Source: Druceiella hillmani
Taxonomy: Eukaryota; Arthropoda; Insecta; Lepidoptera; Hepialidae
DNA length: 64,000 nt
Assembly (NCBI GenBank): GCA_039881145.1
Contig: JAYKKI010000064.1
Span: 4,335,001-4,399,000, forward strand
Direction of reading: 5' to 3'
Shown: piece by piece, positions 10,540 to 20,579 of the stretch
Layout: every line of letters starts with the position of its first letter
Numbering within the stretch: the first letter of the stretch is position 1
Notes under the pieces: model-generated
What the model was told of the DNA's origin: nothing
Seen by the model: the letters and a program-made list of their open reading frames with translations, nothing else
The model's database searches: none
Position numbers and translations under genes: made by a program

Positions 10540-10960
10540 CGGCGTGACCCACTCAAATTTTCATCATTTACAAACAATATAATTAAATTCGATTACCGTG
10601 GAGCGGGGCTAAACAAATATACCTTATCTCTTTTCTACATATATCCCAGTCAACGCTGACAAAAGGGACGAACCTACACTATAAACTCCGCCCACCGTTC
10701 CGAGCCAGTTGGCCTTAGACAAATGATGAAAAAAGCCGCGAGTCAGCTCCCGCCCCGTTCGGCTTAAGACATAGAATAGTGAAGTGGAGGGGGCGTGGTC
10801 TGGAGACCCACGAGTTGTAAGCAGCCGACACTAATATAGTCATAGGCTATACGCCGAGCACGACGGACGTGTCGCCATAGCTCCGTTCGAACGCAACACA
10901 AAAAACTTTTGAACGCAAGCGGCGGTGACTACTTTGGATAAATGACACAAAACCGCGTCT
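10540..10960 (+). promoter_or_regulatory. Engrailed proximal promoter region
   Basis: This is the most GC-rich stretch between the upstream repeats and exon 1. A TATA-like TATAAAC at 10680 is followed about 27 bp later by an initiator-like CCAGTT with A at 10707. An alternative initiator CCAGTCA sits at 10646. Sp1/KLF-type boxes occur: CTCCGCCC (10686-10693), CCCGCCCCG (about 10749) and GGGGGCGTGG (about 10789-10798). A Pho/YY1-type GCCAT lies at 10874-10878. In Drosophila, en promoter-proximal DNA binds Pho and Sp1/KLF proteins as part of a Polycomb response element; a similar role here is inference. The actual start site is unproven. Confidence 0.45.
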
Positions 10961-11784
10961 AAAATGCAGTGCAGAAAAGTGAAATTGAACAGTGTTACGA
11001 ACTAAATCGAAAAAATCTACGAGCTATTTACACGAAAGACTATCGAAAACAAATAATAAACAGTGAACAAAAACACAATTCAACTTTAAAATAAAAACAA
11101 GATTTGTCTCCTAACAGCGGCATTAATCACGTAAAACTATTTATTACATATTGATATGAAGCTTAATAATAACAAACAAACAAAAGAACATTGGTTCATT
11201 TAAAAAACAAATGTGTCATAACAAGCACAATTTAAAACAACAAGTGAAAGACGGACTTTTGTTTAAGAATTGTATTATTTATAATTGACATTGGCGTTAA
11301 AAATTGAGATAAATTGTTTTAAATCTTCGCCATTTGTGTTCAACTTGTTATTGACACCTACCTGTCGGTTCAATAGACTTATATTAACGTCGTTTGTATT
11401 CAAAAACATTGAATAAATTATTGTATTGTTGTTTTAAAAAAAGTTACGATATCGAATTTCTACGTTATGAAGACATTTAAAAACCGAGGTAGAAGTATAA
11501 ATTGATTATTTAACAGCCGTCCGCAAGTCATTCTTTTAATAATGACATACATTTGAATATCAAACAAATGTTTGTAACACGAGAATTCACTCCTCTGACA
11601 GCAGCGAGCTCACTTGAATTCGTTACAATGTCCCTCGCATGAATAATTCAAAGTAGATATTGAACGATTGAAAAAAGTCTCATAAATAATTTACGACGTC
11701 CCGCGTGTGTGCATTGGACCATTCGACCGAGTGACACCTCGATTAAAACTCGATCTTGTTTATTCAGTACCTCATCGGCTGAAG
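10707..11784 (+). other. Engrailed 5' untranslated leader (putative)
   Basis: About 1.08 kb, if transcription begins at the candidate initiator. It contains several upstream ATGs, some followed quickly by stops (for example near 10723 and 10941), so translation of en could be damped by upstream frames. No intron is obvious. The last 29 bases are duplicated, inverted, at 5381-5409. Confidence 0.4.
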
Positions 11785-12790
11785 ATGGCTTTCGAAGACC
11801 GCTGCAGCCCTAACCAAGCAAACAGTCCGGGCCCCGTAACCGGCAGAGTGCCGCCGACAAACTACGACAGTGCGCAGCCGAAAAACCACGCTTACAACAT
11901 GAATTCTAGTCAGTACACTTGTACAACTATAGAGAATCGCTATTCGAGAGATGCAATGCAAAGCGGTAACCAAAGTTTGATGACGGTGGTCAAAATGCAA
12001 CCCGTTTCTCCGCCTCCGAGTCCAGATCGGAGGATCATCAGCGGTGCTGATAGCCAATTGGCTTATGAGAATTATTATAAACAATTTCCGAATAACGACT
12101 TATCAAGAGACGATCAAGAAATGATCAATTTGTCGAGGGCAGAAACGCCCGATATCAAGCCTAACATAGAACATTTGGAAGAAAATGCGTTTTGTAGGAA
12201 CAATTTCGGTACCCGAAATGATGATGAAAGGCGAAGAACAATAGACGAAGTTAACGTCGCAATAAACTTCTCTATAAGCAACATTTTGCATCCTGAATTC
12301 GGTTTGAGCGCCATAAGGAAAACGAATAAGAGGGAAGGACCTAAAGTGGGAGGTCCAAACCACAGTATTTTGTACAAACCCTATGATTTGTCCAAACAGA
12401 ACGGCGTCAAACTGAACAGAAGCGATTTGGCCAAAACGCAAAATCAATACAGCTACGAATACCTGCGGAGTTCAAGTTCTAAGGAGGATGAACATTACAG
12501 GATGGCTCCCTTGGGCAGTTTGAGACACACGGTGTCCCAAATAGGTCTCCAGAATCGGGAGACAGATCTTTCGGCAAAAACTTTTGACGCGTGCGGGCAG
12601 TCCAGGGTGGAGATCCAGAATAAGCGGCCCGATTCGGCTAGCTCTGTCGTTTCTTCGGCTTCCAGCGGCGCTCCGAGTGCGGTTTCTTCTGGTAACAGTG
12701 ACGCTGCAAGTGTCAATGGGAGTAATGGAAACGCTGCATTGTGGCCTGCCTGGGTTTACTGCACGAGATACAGCGACCGGCCTAGTTCAG
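11785..12790 (+). CDS. en: Engrailed homeodomain transcription factor, coding exon 1
   Basis: Engrailed is a nuclear homeodomain repressor that sets posterior-compartment identity and segment polarity, in Lepidoptera also linked to wing pattern. This exon encodes residues 1-335 plus the first base of codon 336. The ATG at 11785 has A at -3 and G at +4; the open frame continues upstream only to a GTG, so this is the first usable start. The N-terminus is [26 protein letters not shown]-type proline/serine stretch follows. The EH1 repressor motif [11 protein letters not shown] (residues 162-172) recruits Groucho in this family. A Ser/Ala-rich stretch lies around residues 300-315. EH2, starting [14 protein letters not shown], is at residues 320-333; its tryptophans contact Extradenticle. 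The exon ends at CCTAGTTCAG followed by GT (phase 1). The joined protein is 446 residues. It lacks the long polyglutamine/alanine runs of Drosophila En. Confidence 0.95.
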
Positions 12791-12954
12791 GTATTTTCGT
12801 TTTTTTTCGCTTTTCTCGTTTTTTTTAAGTCACCAAAAATAATGTTGCTTATTATTTTGTTAAATAACTTTTATTTTGGAATATGCGTTTTTTTTGTGTG
12901 TAATTTGTAGCAAGTAAAAACCACGCATGTTTTATTAGCACCACTATCCTTTTA

Positions 12955-13397
12955 TTTTGGAATTAATTATTCAAAACAATTTTGACGTTAGATCAGAGTG
13001 TTAACTATATTTACTTTGGGATTAATTATTCAAAACAATTTTGACGTTAGATCAGAGTGTTAACTATATTTACTTTGGGATTAATTATTCAAAACAATTT
13101 TGAGGTTAGATCAGAGTGTTAACTATATTTACTTTGGGATTAATTATTCAAAACAATTTTGACGTTAGATCAGAGTGTTAACTATATTTACTTTGGGATT
13201 AATTATTCAAAACAATTTTGACGTTAGATCAGAGTGTTAACTATATTTACTTTGGGATTAATTATTCAAAACAATTTTGAGGTTAGATCAGAGTGTTAAC
13301 TATATTTACTTTGCGATTAATTATTCAAACCAATTTTGATTTGAGTTAACCCTATTTACTTTAGGATTAATTATTGAAAACAATTTTGACGTTAAAT
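12955..13397. repeat. 59-bp minisatellite, about seven copies
   Basis: Six successive exact 59-bp steps of a unit with ATTAATTATTCAAAACAATT (starts 12962, 13021, 13080, 13139, 13198, 13257, 13316), then a degenerate shorter copy. It lies just 165 bp inside intron 1. Units are almost identical apart from a GACG/GAGG variant. Confidence 0.95.
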
Positions 13398-13399
13398 CA

Positions 13400-13795
13400 A
13401 TTTAGTTGATTTTTTTTATTTCATCGACTCTATAAAGTCAGAAATTAAAGTTTGATTCATGAAGACATACAAAAAATACTCCGAATCAAATGAAATATGT
13501 GTAACGTAAATTGTTTAGTAATTTTGGAATCTGAAATAACAGAAAAATACCGACAGACCGAAATGTTTTAGGCATATAATTTCGTAACGATGTTTTAAAA
13601 AAAATATCTAGAGACTGAAATATGTCAGATTCTTTTTAAATATGACAATTAAATCGAGAAAATGTTGACTATTAGCTGCTGTAAAAGTTAGGATGTTAAG
13701 TGATATAAAAGGACGGTTTTAAGAAATAGATTAATAGGTTAGCTAGTGAATATGTTGTTATTGTCATGTCCACATGAGATGAAGATGATCTCATG
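13400..13795. other. AT-rich intronic sequence, nothing recognised
   Basis: No repeat, open frame or RNA gene is supported here. A short GATGATCTCAT duplication at about 13781-13809 adjoins the following SINE. Confidence 0.5.
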
Positions 13796-13799
13796 AAGA

Positions 13800-13922
13800 T
13801 GATCTCATTCTCCAGTCCTGCTTGATGAGCGGCTGGGAATCGAACCCGGGTCCCCGCGGTTTGCCGCGCACTCAACGGCCGTATGTTTTGCTATCAACCC
13901 AACACACCACAGCGACGACATC
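13800..13922 (-). mobile_element. tRNA-derived SINE, copy 1
   Basis: The minus strand begins TGTCGTCGCTGTGGTGTGTT and contains a pol III B-box-like GGGTTCGATTCCC. The same body with CCTTTGACGGCGCGGC-like sequence occurs at 17940, 19527, 20018 and 24014. This copy lacks the AATAAGTCCGCC tail, so it is 3' truncated. Probably a lepidopteran tRNA-type SINE; no exact family name is claimed. Confidence 0.75.
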
Positions 13923-13924
13923 TA

Positions 13925-15150
13925 GTAAACATAATATTGTTAAATAAAATAATGTGGAACATTTATCAAATATGCTTTTTTATAAGTATATATTTACCAT
14001 AAATTTAGTGACACAATATTTGTTTAGTGTTTATAATTTTTTGTAATAATTGTTTTTCGGTATATCTTCTTATTTTAAATAATACCCTTGTTAATGTAAT
14101 AGTGAGGAATTTTCTTTTTTTTACTTAAAAAACTAAAAAAAACAGAGATCGATCTAAATCATGAGTAGTTTAGTTTCTCATTTAAATTAAATTTGAAGTC
14201 AAAAAATAATTAGGGCGTATTGTGTTGATTTTGAGTTAAGAAACACACGCTTTATTTTGAAGTGTAAAAAAACAAAGTCTTTTATTGTTTTTTTTTTAAA
14301 TTTTGTTTCTATTTTCATAAACAATACTTTATAATTCGCTAGAATGCCGTTTTGAATTTTAAAAAGGAAGCAATGCGCTTTACGGATTGCGAGATCACAG
14401 AACAGGCAGTAATTTTATAAAATAAATTAGGATTACAAATTTTTTTATGTTCTCTCCCAACATAAAATAGTTTTTGTAGCATAAAGTTTATGGATATAAA
14501 AACTTAAATGTATATAAAAGAAAAACCTTTTGTAAAATTAATTTGGTAATGTTTCGTGAAAACTAAAAAGGTATCCTTCGTCTTAATTATTGAAATTGAC
14601 ATTAAAAGTATATTAATAAGTGTAACATTCTAGAACTTAGATGAGTTTTGACTAGTATTAGTAACTTCTATACTAAAGTGTATATTTACAGGATATTTAG
14701 AATATATACATTAAACAATTAAATTAATAAAAAAATTATATAAAACATGCGAAATCTTGTGTAGTTTTAAATATATTTTTTACATATTAGGCAATTTGCT
14801 TTGAAAGAGGTATTTAACTTATGTAATGCGTTGTTGGCCCAACTATTATCAATGGTAGTGAACTATAAGTGTTGCATACCAGCGACAAGATTAAATAAAA
14901 AAAACGGGTCAATTGCTACTACAACTCGAATTCTAAATATTCCGTACCTGTGGTTAAAAAAATCGAATTAATAAAAAAATTTGAACCCAGCAATTTGCCG
15001 TCTATTATTATTTTCAAAAATTAAAATTAGTTTTTTTATATAAAATGTTGAGTGATTAAAAGCAGTTCCATATGGAAAACAAAATTTTTGGAAATAAATA
15101 ATATTAAATTTTTTTGATATCGAAATAGCGTTTATATATAAAAAAATCTA
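13925..15150. other. AT-rich intronic sequence, nothing recognised
   Basis: About 1.2 kb of A/T homopolymer-rich DNA with no supported feature. Confidence 0.5.
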
Positions 15151-15154
15151 TCAA

Positions 15155-15330
15155 GTATGAGTAGAACTTGTACTACGAGGCTTCCGTACATTTACTATTT
15201 GTTTTTATAAATATTTGAAGGTATATAATGTTTCTTTTAAACTATTTATAAATTTAAATTTTTTTGTAATCTAAAAATTTCTCTACTTTATCTTTTAACA
15301 CATGGTGCATATTTAAAAAAAAATTAAGAT
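15155..15330 (+). repeat. Dispersed 'CTTCCGTACAT' repeat, copy 1
   Basis: Shares the order ACTTGTACTACGAGGCTTCC, then ATAAATATTTGAAGGTATAT, then a TGGTGCATATTTAAAAA-like block, with copies at about 32305-32470 and 37725-37930. The copies are diverged. Non-coding; likely an old transposon fragment. Confidence 0.5.
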
Positions 15331-15419
15331 CTATGGTAATTACTATAGTTTTCTCATAATCTTCTAGTCAGATTTTACCAACTCTTGTTTTTTCCTGATT
15401 TTTGGTTCACTAGTATAGG

Positions 15420-15780
15420 AACCAAGGGGAAGAGAGGGAATGCTCTGGAACTAAAGGGAAGAGAGGGAATGCTCTATTTCCGCGTATTTTTTAGAATATC
15501 TTCTTAAAGATGCAAATTAAATGCTCTATTTCTGCCTATTTTTGAGAATATCTTCTTAAAGATGCAAATTAAAATATTTCAGTATTTCTCATAACAAACC
15601 CTTTCAAATGAAACCCCATACCATAAAAAATTTAGTATTTTAGGAGGAGAAAGGGAATGCTCTATTTTCGCATATTTTTAAGAGTAACTTTTTAAAGGTG
15701 CAAATTGAAATATTTTTCTCATAACAAATCCTTTGAAATGAAACCCCACACTATAAAAAAAATTGCGTATTTTAATTTAC
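15420..15780. repeat. Degenerate nested tandem duplication
   Basis: GAGAGGGAATGCTCT recurs at about 15430, 15460 and (as AAAGGGAATGCTCT) 15648. The following TATTTTTGAGAATATC, CTTCTTAAAGATGCAAATTA and CATAACAAA(C/T)CCTTT blocks are repeated in the same order. This looks like repeated partial tandem duplication of an approximately 170-bp segment. Confidence 0.65.
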
Positions 15781-16404
15781 CCCACTCTTTAATTCGTTCA
15801 TAAATATTTAAAAAAAAATTACATAGCCCAAAATTTGTGGGTTAATAAAATGTATGATTATGCCAAATTTCAAGTTTCTATGTCGCACATTTTCCAAGAA
15901 AATCTCGCGAGATAGGTACGTGACTAATCTTCTAAGTTTTCCGTTTTTTCTTTTGAGGTACGGAATCCTGAAACCTCTGACTTTTTATTGTAAACTCAAA
16001 AATTTTGGACGAATCACCAAAACCCAGCTTAGTAAAATTATTAACTTCCTTAAAGGTAGATTTCGTGAGGACTTTTGATGTCTTTTTTACAGAACAAGTT
16101 ACGAAAGGCCATCATTGATATAACTGGTCTACATTCATCCATTCTTAAAGGCATTTAGAATAAATAGGTATTCATGTCAACGAAAAGAGGCCAGGTTTAT
16201 TTAAATTTATTGTTAGAAGCTGAAACTATATGATCTATTTACAGTAGGCAGTTTTTGCCATCTTTATACTTGCAGTAGGCAGCAATTATAAAATGCCGTG
16301 ACTATCCAGGTTGATATTACATAACATCATAACTATAAACGCGTACCATAGTTTCGGAGTATACTCTTAAAAATCGATTTTCAGCATAAAGTTTTATGAG
16401 GAGT

Positions 16405-16660
16405 AAAATCAGAAATTCAGAGCGTACGAAGTTCAGAGCGTTAAAAACGTGTAACTGTTAGGTTCTGATCGTACGAAGCTCAGAGCGTTAACGAAGTGTA
16501 ACCGTTAGGAGGCCTTTTCGCGCAACATTTCTGTGCAACTTTGGAGTGAGATATAAGTATGTTTATTTGGTATTTTCTTATGGCGTAATCGTAATGAAGG
16601 AATGTGACACACATATTGACATTTTCTTATGGCGTAATCGTAATGACGGAGTGTGGCACA
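16405..16660. repeat. Two short tandem duplications
   Basis: CGTACGAAG(T/C)TCAGAGCGTT is present twice (near 16424 and 16470), each followed by a GTGTAAC(T/C)GTTAGG. Then TTTTCTTATGGCGTAATCG occurs at about 16573 and 16622, each followed by an AATGA(A/C)GGA(A/G)TGTG block. Both pairs are direct repeats roughly 50 bp apart. Confidence 0.7.
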
Positions 16661-16984
16661 TATAGTTTACTATCGTTCGCTTGTATCAAGATGTAATCAT
16701 TAAATGTCATTATGTGTGAATATTTGGTGTCCTCTATCCTACAACATTAAAAAGTCTCTTTAAATGTTAACTTCTTAGTCTGACGTTCCTAAATATTTTT
16801 AATTTTGTTGTTTTATTTGATTTTGTTCATTTGTGTTTTATTTGAAAATAATTATATTTTCAGCATTTCTTTATTAAAGAATTTTCCATTTACGTTTCAT
16901 GATATTATATTTCTATACAGTGTTACCTATTTTATACATTCCAAGACAATCACAACAGTGGCGCGTCGGAGCTTATACGCAAAA

Positions 16985-17752
16985 TTTTATTTAATTAATA
17001 TTCAAAGTAGCAAGATGAGTAATAATAAAATGCCGTTACTATCGATTATTGATATTGATTATCATACCTATTGTATAATGTGGAACACGTCCACATTTTT
17101 AATTAATATTCAAAATAAAATGTTGAGCAGTATTAAATGGTAGTTTCGATATTGATATTGCTTAACATCATACCTATAGACGTGTTCCACATTTTTAATT
17201 AATATTCAAAGTAGCAAGATAAGCAGTACTAAAATACTGTGACTATCGGAATTGATATTGCTTAGCATCATACCAATAGACGTATTCCATATTTTTAATT
17301 AATATTCAAAATAACATGTAGAGCAGTATTAAATGGCGCGACTTTCGATATTGATATTGCTTAACATCATACCTATAGACGTGTTCCACATTTTTCATTA
17401 ATATTCAAAATAGCAAGATATGCAGTAATAAAATACTGTGACTATCGGAATTGGTATTGCTTAGCATCATACCAATAGACGTATTCCATATTTTTAATTA
17501 ACATTCAAAATAACATGTTGAGTAGTATTAAATGGCGCGACTTTCAATATTGATATTGCTTAACATCATACCTATAGACGTGTTCCACTTTTTAATTAAT
17601 ATTCAAAGTAGCAAGATAAGCAGTACTAAAATACTGTGACTATCGGAATTGATATTGCTTAGCATCATACCAATAGACGTATTCCATATTTTTAATTAAT
17701 ATTCAAAATAAAATGTTGTTTTTAATTAATATTCAAAATAGCAAGATGAGCA
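16985..17752. repeat. ~100-bp satellite-like array, about eight copies
   Basis: A TTTTTAATTAATATTCAAA motif recurs at about 17192, 17292, 17391, 17491, 17589 and 17689, with diverged copies before. Two unit types alternate: one has AGTAGCAAGAT and ACTGTGACTATCGG, the other has ATAACATGTTGAG and ATGGCGCGACTTTC. The array is therefore a dimeric higher-order repeat of about 200 bp. Confidence 0.85.
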
Positions 17753-17939
17753 GTAACAACGGAAAGCCATACTCTTTTAACTTCATGCTATGGGAAAGAA
17801 TTGGAAGTGTTCTGTTTAGCTACGACATAAGATGACACTGAGATACTAATATATTGAACTTTTATCTGAGAACCTAATATTTGTATAATCTAGGACATTA
17901 ATCGATTTTTTTATATTTATTTATTTATGTACTTTAATG

Positions 17940-18122
17940 TATCTAATTTATACATAAGACGGACTTATTGCTACGAGAGGAATCTCTCACAGCGAACCAG
18001 GACACCGACCCAGCCCCGCTCGACGAGCGGCCTGGATACTAACCCGGGTCCCCGCGTTGCGCCGCGCCGTCAAAGGCCGTATCCCTTATGATCAACCCAA
18101 CACACCACGACGACGACATATA
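17940..18122 (-). mobile_element. tRNA-derived SINE, copy 2 (full length)
   Basis: On the minus strand it runs from CGTCGTCGTGGTGTGTTGGG through a B-box-like CGGGTTAGTATCC to a tail GCAATAAGTCCGTCTTATGT. The tail resembles the short 3' end shared by many lepidopteran SINEs, as I recall them. Paired with copy 3 in the palindrome. Confidence 0.8.
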
Positions 18123-18904
18123 TTTCAGACATTTGTAGGGCATGAATAGAAATCGGAAGCGGAAGTAATAAATTTTTTGATAATTCTCAGCTTTTCTTAG
18201 ACTCTATGCTTACAAAATATAATAAACACACAAAAGTACAAAACAAATGTCCGGCCATCTTTAATTTGATGCTGAAGTTCTAGTTATAAACAAAACGGGT
18301 CAAGTGTGAGTCCGGTTCGCACATAGAGGGTTCCGTGCCTCGTTTGAACTTGAATTAGCTGAATTATCAGTCATCAATAACAAGGATTTAACAGCGGATT
18401 AAATATTTAATAACACCTAATATTATTAAAGAAGTGAATATTCTTGGGGTTTTGTTTCCATTATATTGTTTTAAACAATCTTACTCTTTATCGTATGCTT
18501 TTCTTAAACATTTTTTTTTAATTTTACCGTCCGTACCTCGATACGGCCAAAGCATTGCAACGTATTTAACTTTACTTTAATTAAAATTTAATTGAGCAAC
18601 ACTGATTACTGTATATAATCGTGGATAGATAGTAGCACTTTATTTTCAATTTATTCGCAAGTATTATTGAAAGAATTAAGAATATGAAAACCGTGCAAGG
18701 TAATATACTTGTACCTCTTCGAGTTTTGAGAAGTCGCTTTTAGACCTACGAAATTTGTTACAAATGTGATCTAATTTAGAATTAGAATATCTAATTTAGA
18801 ATTAGAAGTAAGAAATCATGTTAAGATGTAATATTTTCATACACAATGGAAGGGAAAAAGTTTCTTCAGGGCCCCCTACTCTTAAAATCTTTTTCCACTT
18901 GTTT

Positions 18905-19350
18905 TTTTTCTTTTGTGAAAAAACGGAACCTTTTTAAGGTCAATCGCATATCCGGCCATCCATTTTTCGTAGCTGTTTTTCTCAGAAACGCACTAACTTA
19001 GAATTAATCGTCCCTAATAAAGCATATTAACCTAGCCACATTTCAACAGCTACAGTTAAAATAAAAAAAACGTTTTTTGATAATTTTTAGTTTTTTTTGT
19101 TTTTTCAGGTTATCAGAAACCTTCATAAGGATTATAGGGAAATTATAATAATTATTCTACATATTGCAGTTTATGAGATATTCACCATAATATATGTGCC
19201 CCCCCCCCTACTTAATAATATTAGGTATTATTCAATATTTATTGCGCTGTTAAATCTTTGTTATTGATGACTTATGATAAATAATCTAATTCCACTTCAA
19301 ACGAGGCACGGAACCCTCGATGTGTGAGCCAGACTCGCACTTGGTCGGTT
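18905..19350 (+). mobile_element. 'GGTTCCGTA' repeat element, copy inside the palindrome
   Basis: Starts near AAAAACGGAACCTTTTTAAG with CAATCGCATATCCGGCC and ends with AAACGAGGCACGGAACCCTC, CAGACTCGCACTTGG and TCGGTTTT. Only its 3' end is duplicated in the left arm. Contains a C9 homopolymer at about 19200. Confidence 0.55.
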
Positions 19351-19526
19351 TTAATTATAAATAGAACTTCGGCATCAATTTAAAGATGGCCTCACACTTG
19401 TTTTATACTTTTGCGTGTTTGCTATATTTTCTAAGTATAGAGTCTAAGAAAAGCTGAGAATTATCAAACAAGTTACTACTTCCGCTTCCGATTTCTATTC
19501 ATGTCCTACAGATGTCTGAAATGTAA

Positions 19527-19690
19527 GCCGTCACCGTGGTGTGTTGATCAAAAGGCTACGGCCTTTGACGGCGCGGCGTACCGTTGGGACCGGGTTCGAA
19601 TCCAGGCCGCTCGTCGAGTGGGGCTGGGTTGGTATCCTGGTAGGCTGTGAGAGATTGCTCTCGCAGCAATAAGTCCGCCTTATGTATAAA
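19527..19690 (+). mobile_element. tRNA-derived SINE, copy 3 (full length)
   Basis: Has the head CCGTCACCGTGGTGTGTTG, CGGCCTTTGACGGCGCGGCG, a clear B box GGGTTCGAATCC and the tail GCAATAAGTCCGCCTTATGT. It is the palindromic partner of copy 2. Confidence 0.85.
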
Positions 19691-20017
19691 TTAGATACAT
19701 TAAAGTACATAAATATAAAAAATCGATTAATGTTCTAGATTATACAAATATTAGGTTCGCAGACAAAAATTTCGCGATATCAGTACCCCAGTGTCAGTTT
19801 ATGTCGTAGCCAAACAGAACACTTCCATCTCTTTCCCATAGCATGAAGTTGTTTATCCTTTTGCTGTATGAGAGTTTGAGTATAACTATGTTTGATAAGA
19901 TAAACTTAACCAGGGATATTTCCAACAAGGCTTTCTAATTTTCCCAAATTTAATATAGGAAGGCCACCCCGGATGTGGATAATCATAGAAATAATAATTT
20001 CTTTCTCGAATTCGTCG

Positions 20018-20177
20018 CCGTGGTGTGTTAGATTAATCACAAGGCCTACGACCTTTGACGACGCAGCGCACCGCGGGGAGCCGGGTTCGATTCCCCGCCG
20101 TTCATCCAACCGGGCTGGACCGGAGTTATGGTTCGCTGTAAAGGATTCCTCTCGTAGCAATAAGTCCGCCATAGGTA
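20018..20177 (+). mobile_element. tRNA-derived SINE, copy 4
   Basis: Contains CGTGGTGTGTTAGATTAATC, ACCTTTGACGACGCAGCGC, the B box GGGTTCGATTCC (about 20083) and a tail GCAATAAGTCCGCCATAGGT. Open frames on either strand across it are incidental. Confidence 0.85.
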
Positions 20178-20424
20178 TTAATTATAATATATAATTATAA
20201 TTAATACATATGGCTGGATTATGGATAAATATATCATTTTGAGAACCGATGCCTGTCTTTGTCAGGAGAGAGTACATCTTCACCCATTACAGTGCAAATA
20301 TTGTATGTTGATTTTCTCAATTTTCATTCCAAATTGAGTACGGGAGGCAAGAGAACCTACTCTCAAGTTTTTCTCCTAAAATTTCCATATTTCCTTTGTT
20401 GTTTATTCACCGAAATTCACTTAT

Positions 20425-20505
20425 TGACTGAACAGAAAATCGAAAGTCGCGCTCTTTATATACCCTGGAAGAGACGTCCAAGATGTTTCCATAACATTCC
20501 AGAAA
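20425..20505 (-). promoter_or_regulatory. Antisense heat-shock-type core promoter (HSE, TATA, Inr)
   Basis: Read on the minus strand, TTCTGGAATGTTATGGAA (20504-20487) is four alternating heat-shock pentamers (TTC, GAA, TTA, GAA) with one mismatch. It is followed by the TATA box TATATAAAG (20462-20454) and, 33 bases from the first T, an initiator TTCAGTC with A at 20429. The three elements sit at textbook spacing. A short frame MEILGEKLESRFSCL begins about 65 bases downstream but is only 23 codons. Heat-responsive core promoters of this layout occur in hsp genes and in some insect LTR retrotransposons; I saw no hsp coding sequence, so a solo LTR is the likeliest source. It points antisense to engrailed. 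Confidence 0.5.
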
Positions 20506-20579
20506 ATGTAGCAAATCTATTAGTTGCTGATTTAATGAAAAAAAAATGTTTTCTTAGCTTTGTTTTTCTACAATTTTAA

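Larger units (their letters stand above)
17770..19860. mobile_element. 2.1-kb palindrome with SINE-containing arms
   Basis: Left arm about 17770-18430 and right arm about 19210-19860 are inverted repeats. In order outward they share the AACACTTCCA-type end, the ATTAATCGATTTTTT segment, a whole tRNA-derived SINE, a CGGAAGCGGAAGTA-type segment and the GAGGGTTCCGTGCCTCGTTT repeat motif. The spacer is about 0.8 kb. Because SINE and host flank are both inside the arms, this is an inverted duplication of a composite segment, not two independent insertions. Confidence 0.8.

Noticed and set aside
11707..11784. Upstream extension of the engrailed frame by 26 codons
   Set aside because: It would begin with GTG; no ATG lies in frame before 11785, whose context is good and whose MAFEDRCSP start looks like family members.
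11764..12716. Several minus-strand open frames opposite engrailed exon 1
   Set aside because: Shadow frames of the coding strand; no domain, and codon content follows the sense gene.
20230..20429. An hsp-type gene behind the antisense promoter
   Set aside because: The only downstream frame is 23 codons and no heat-shock protein sequence follows.
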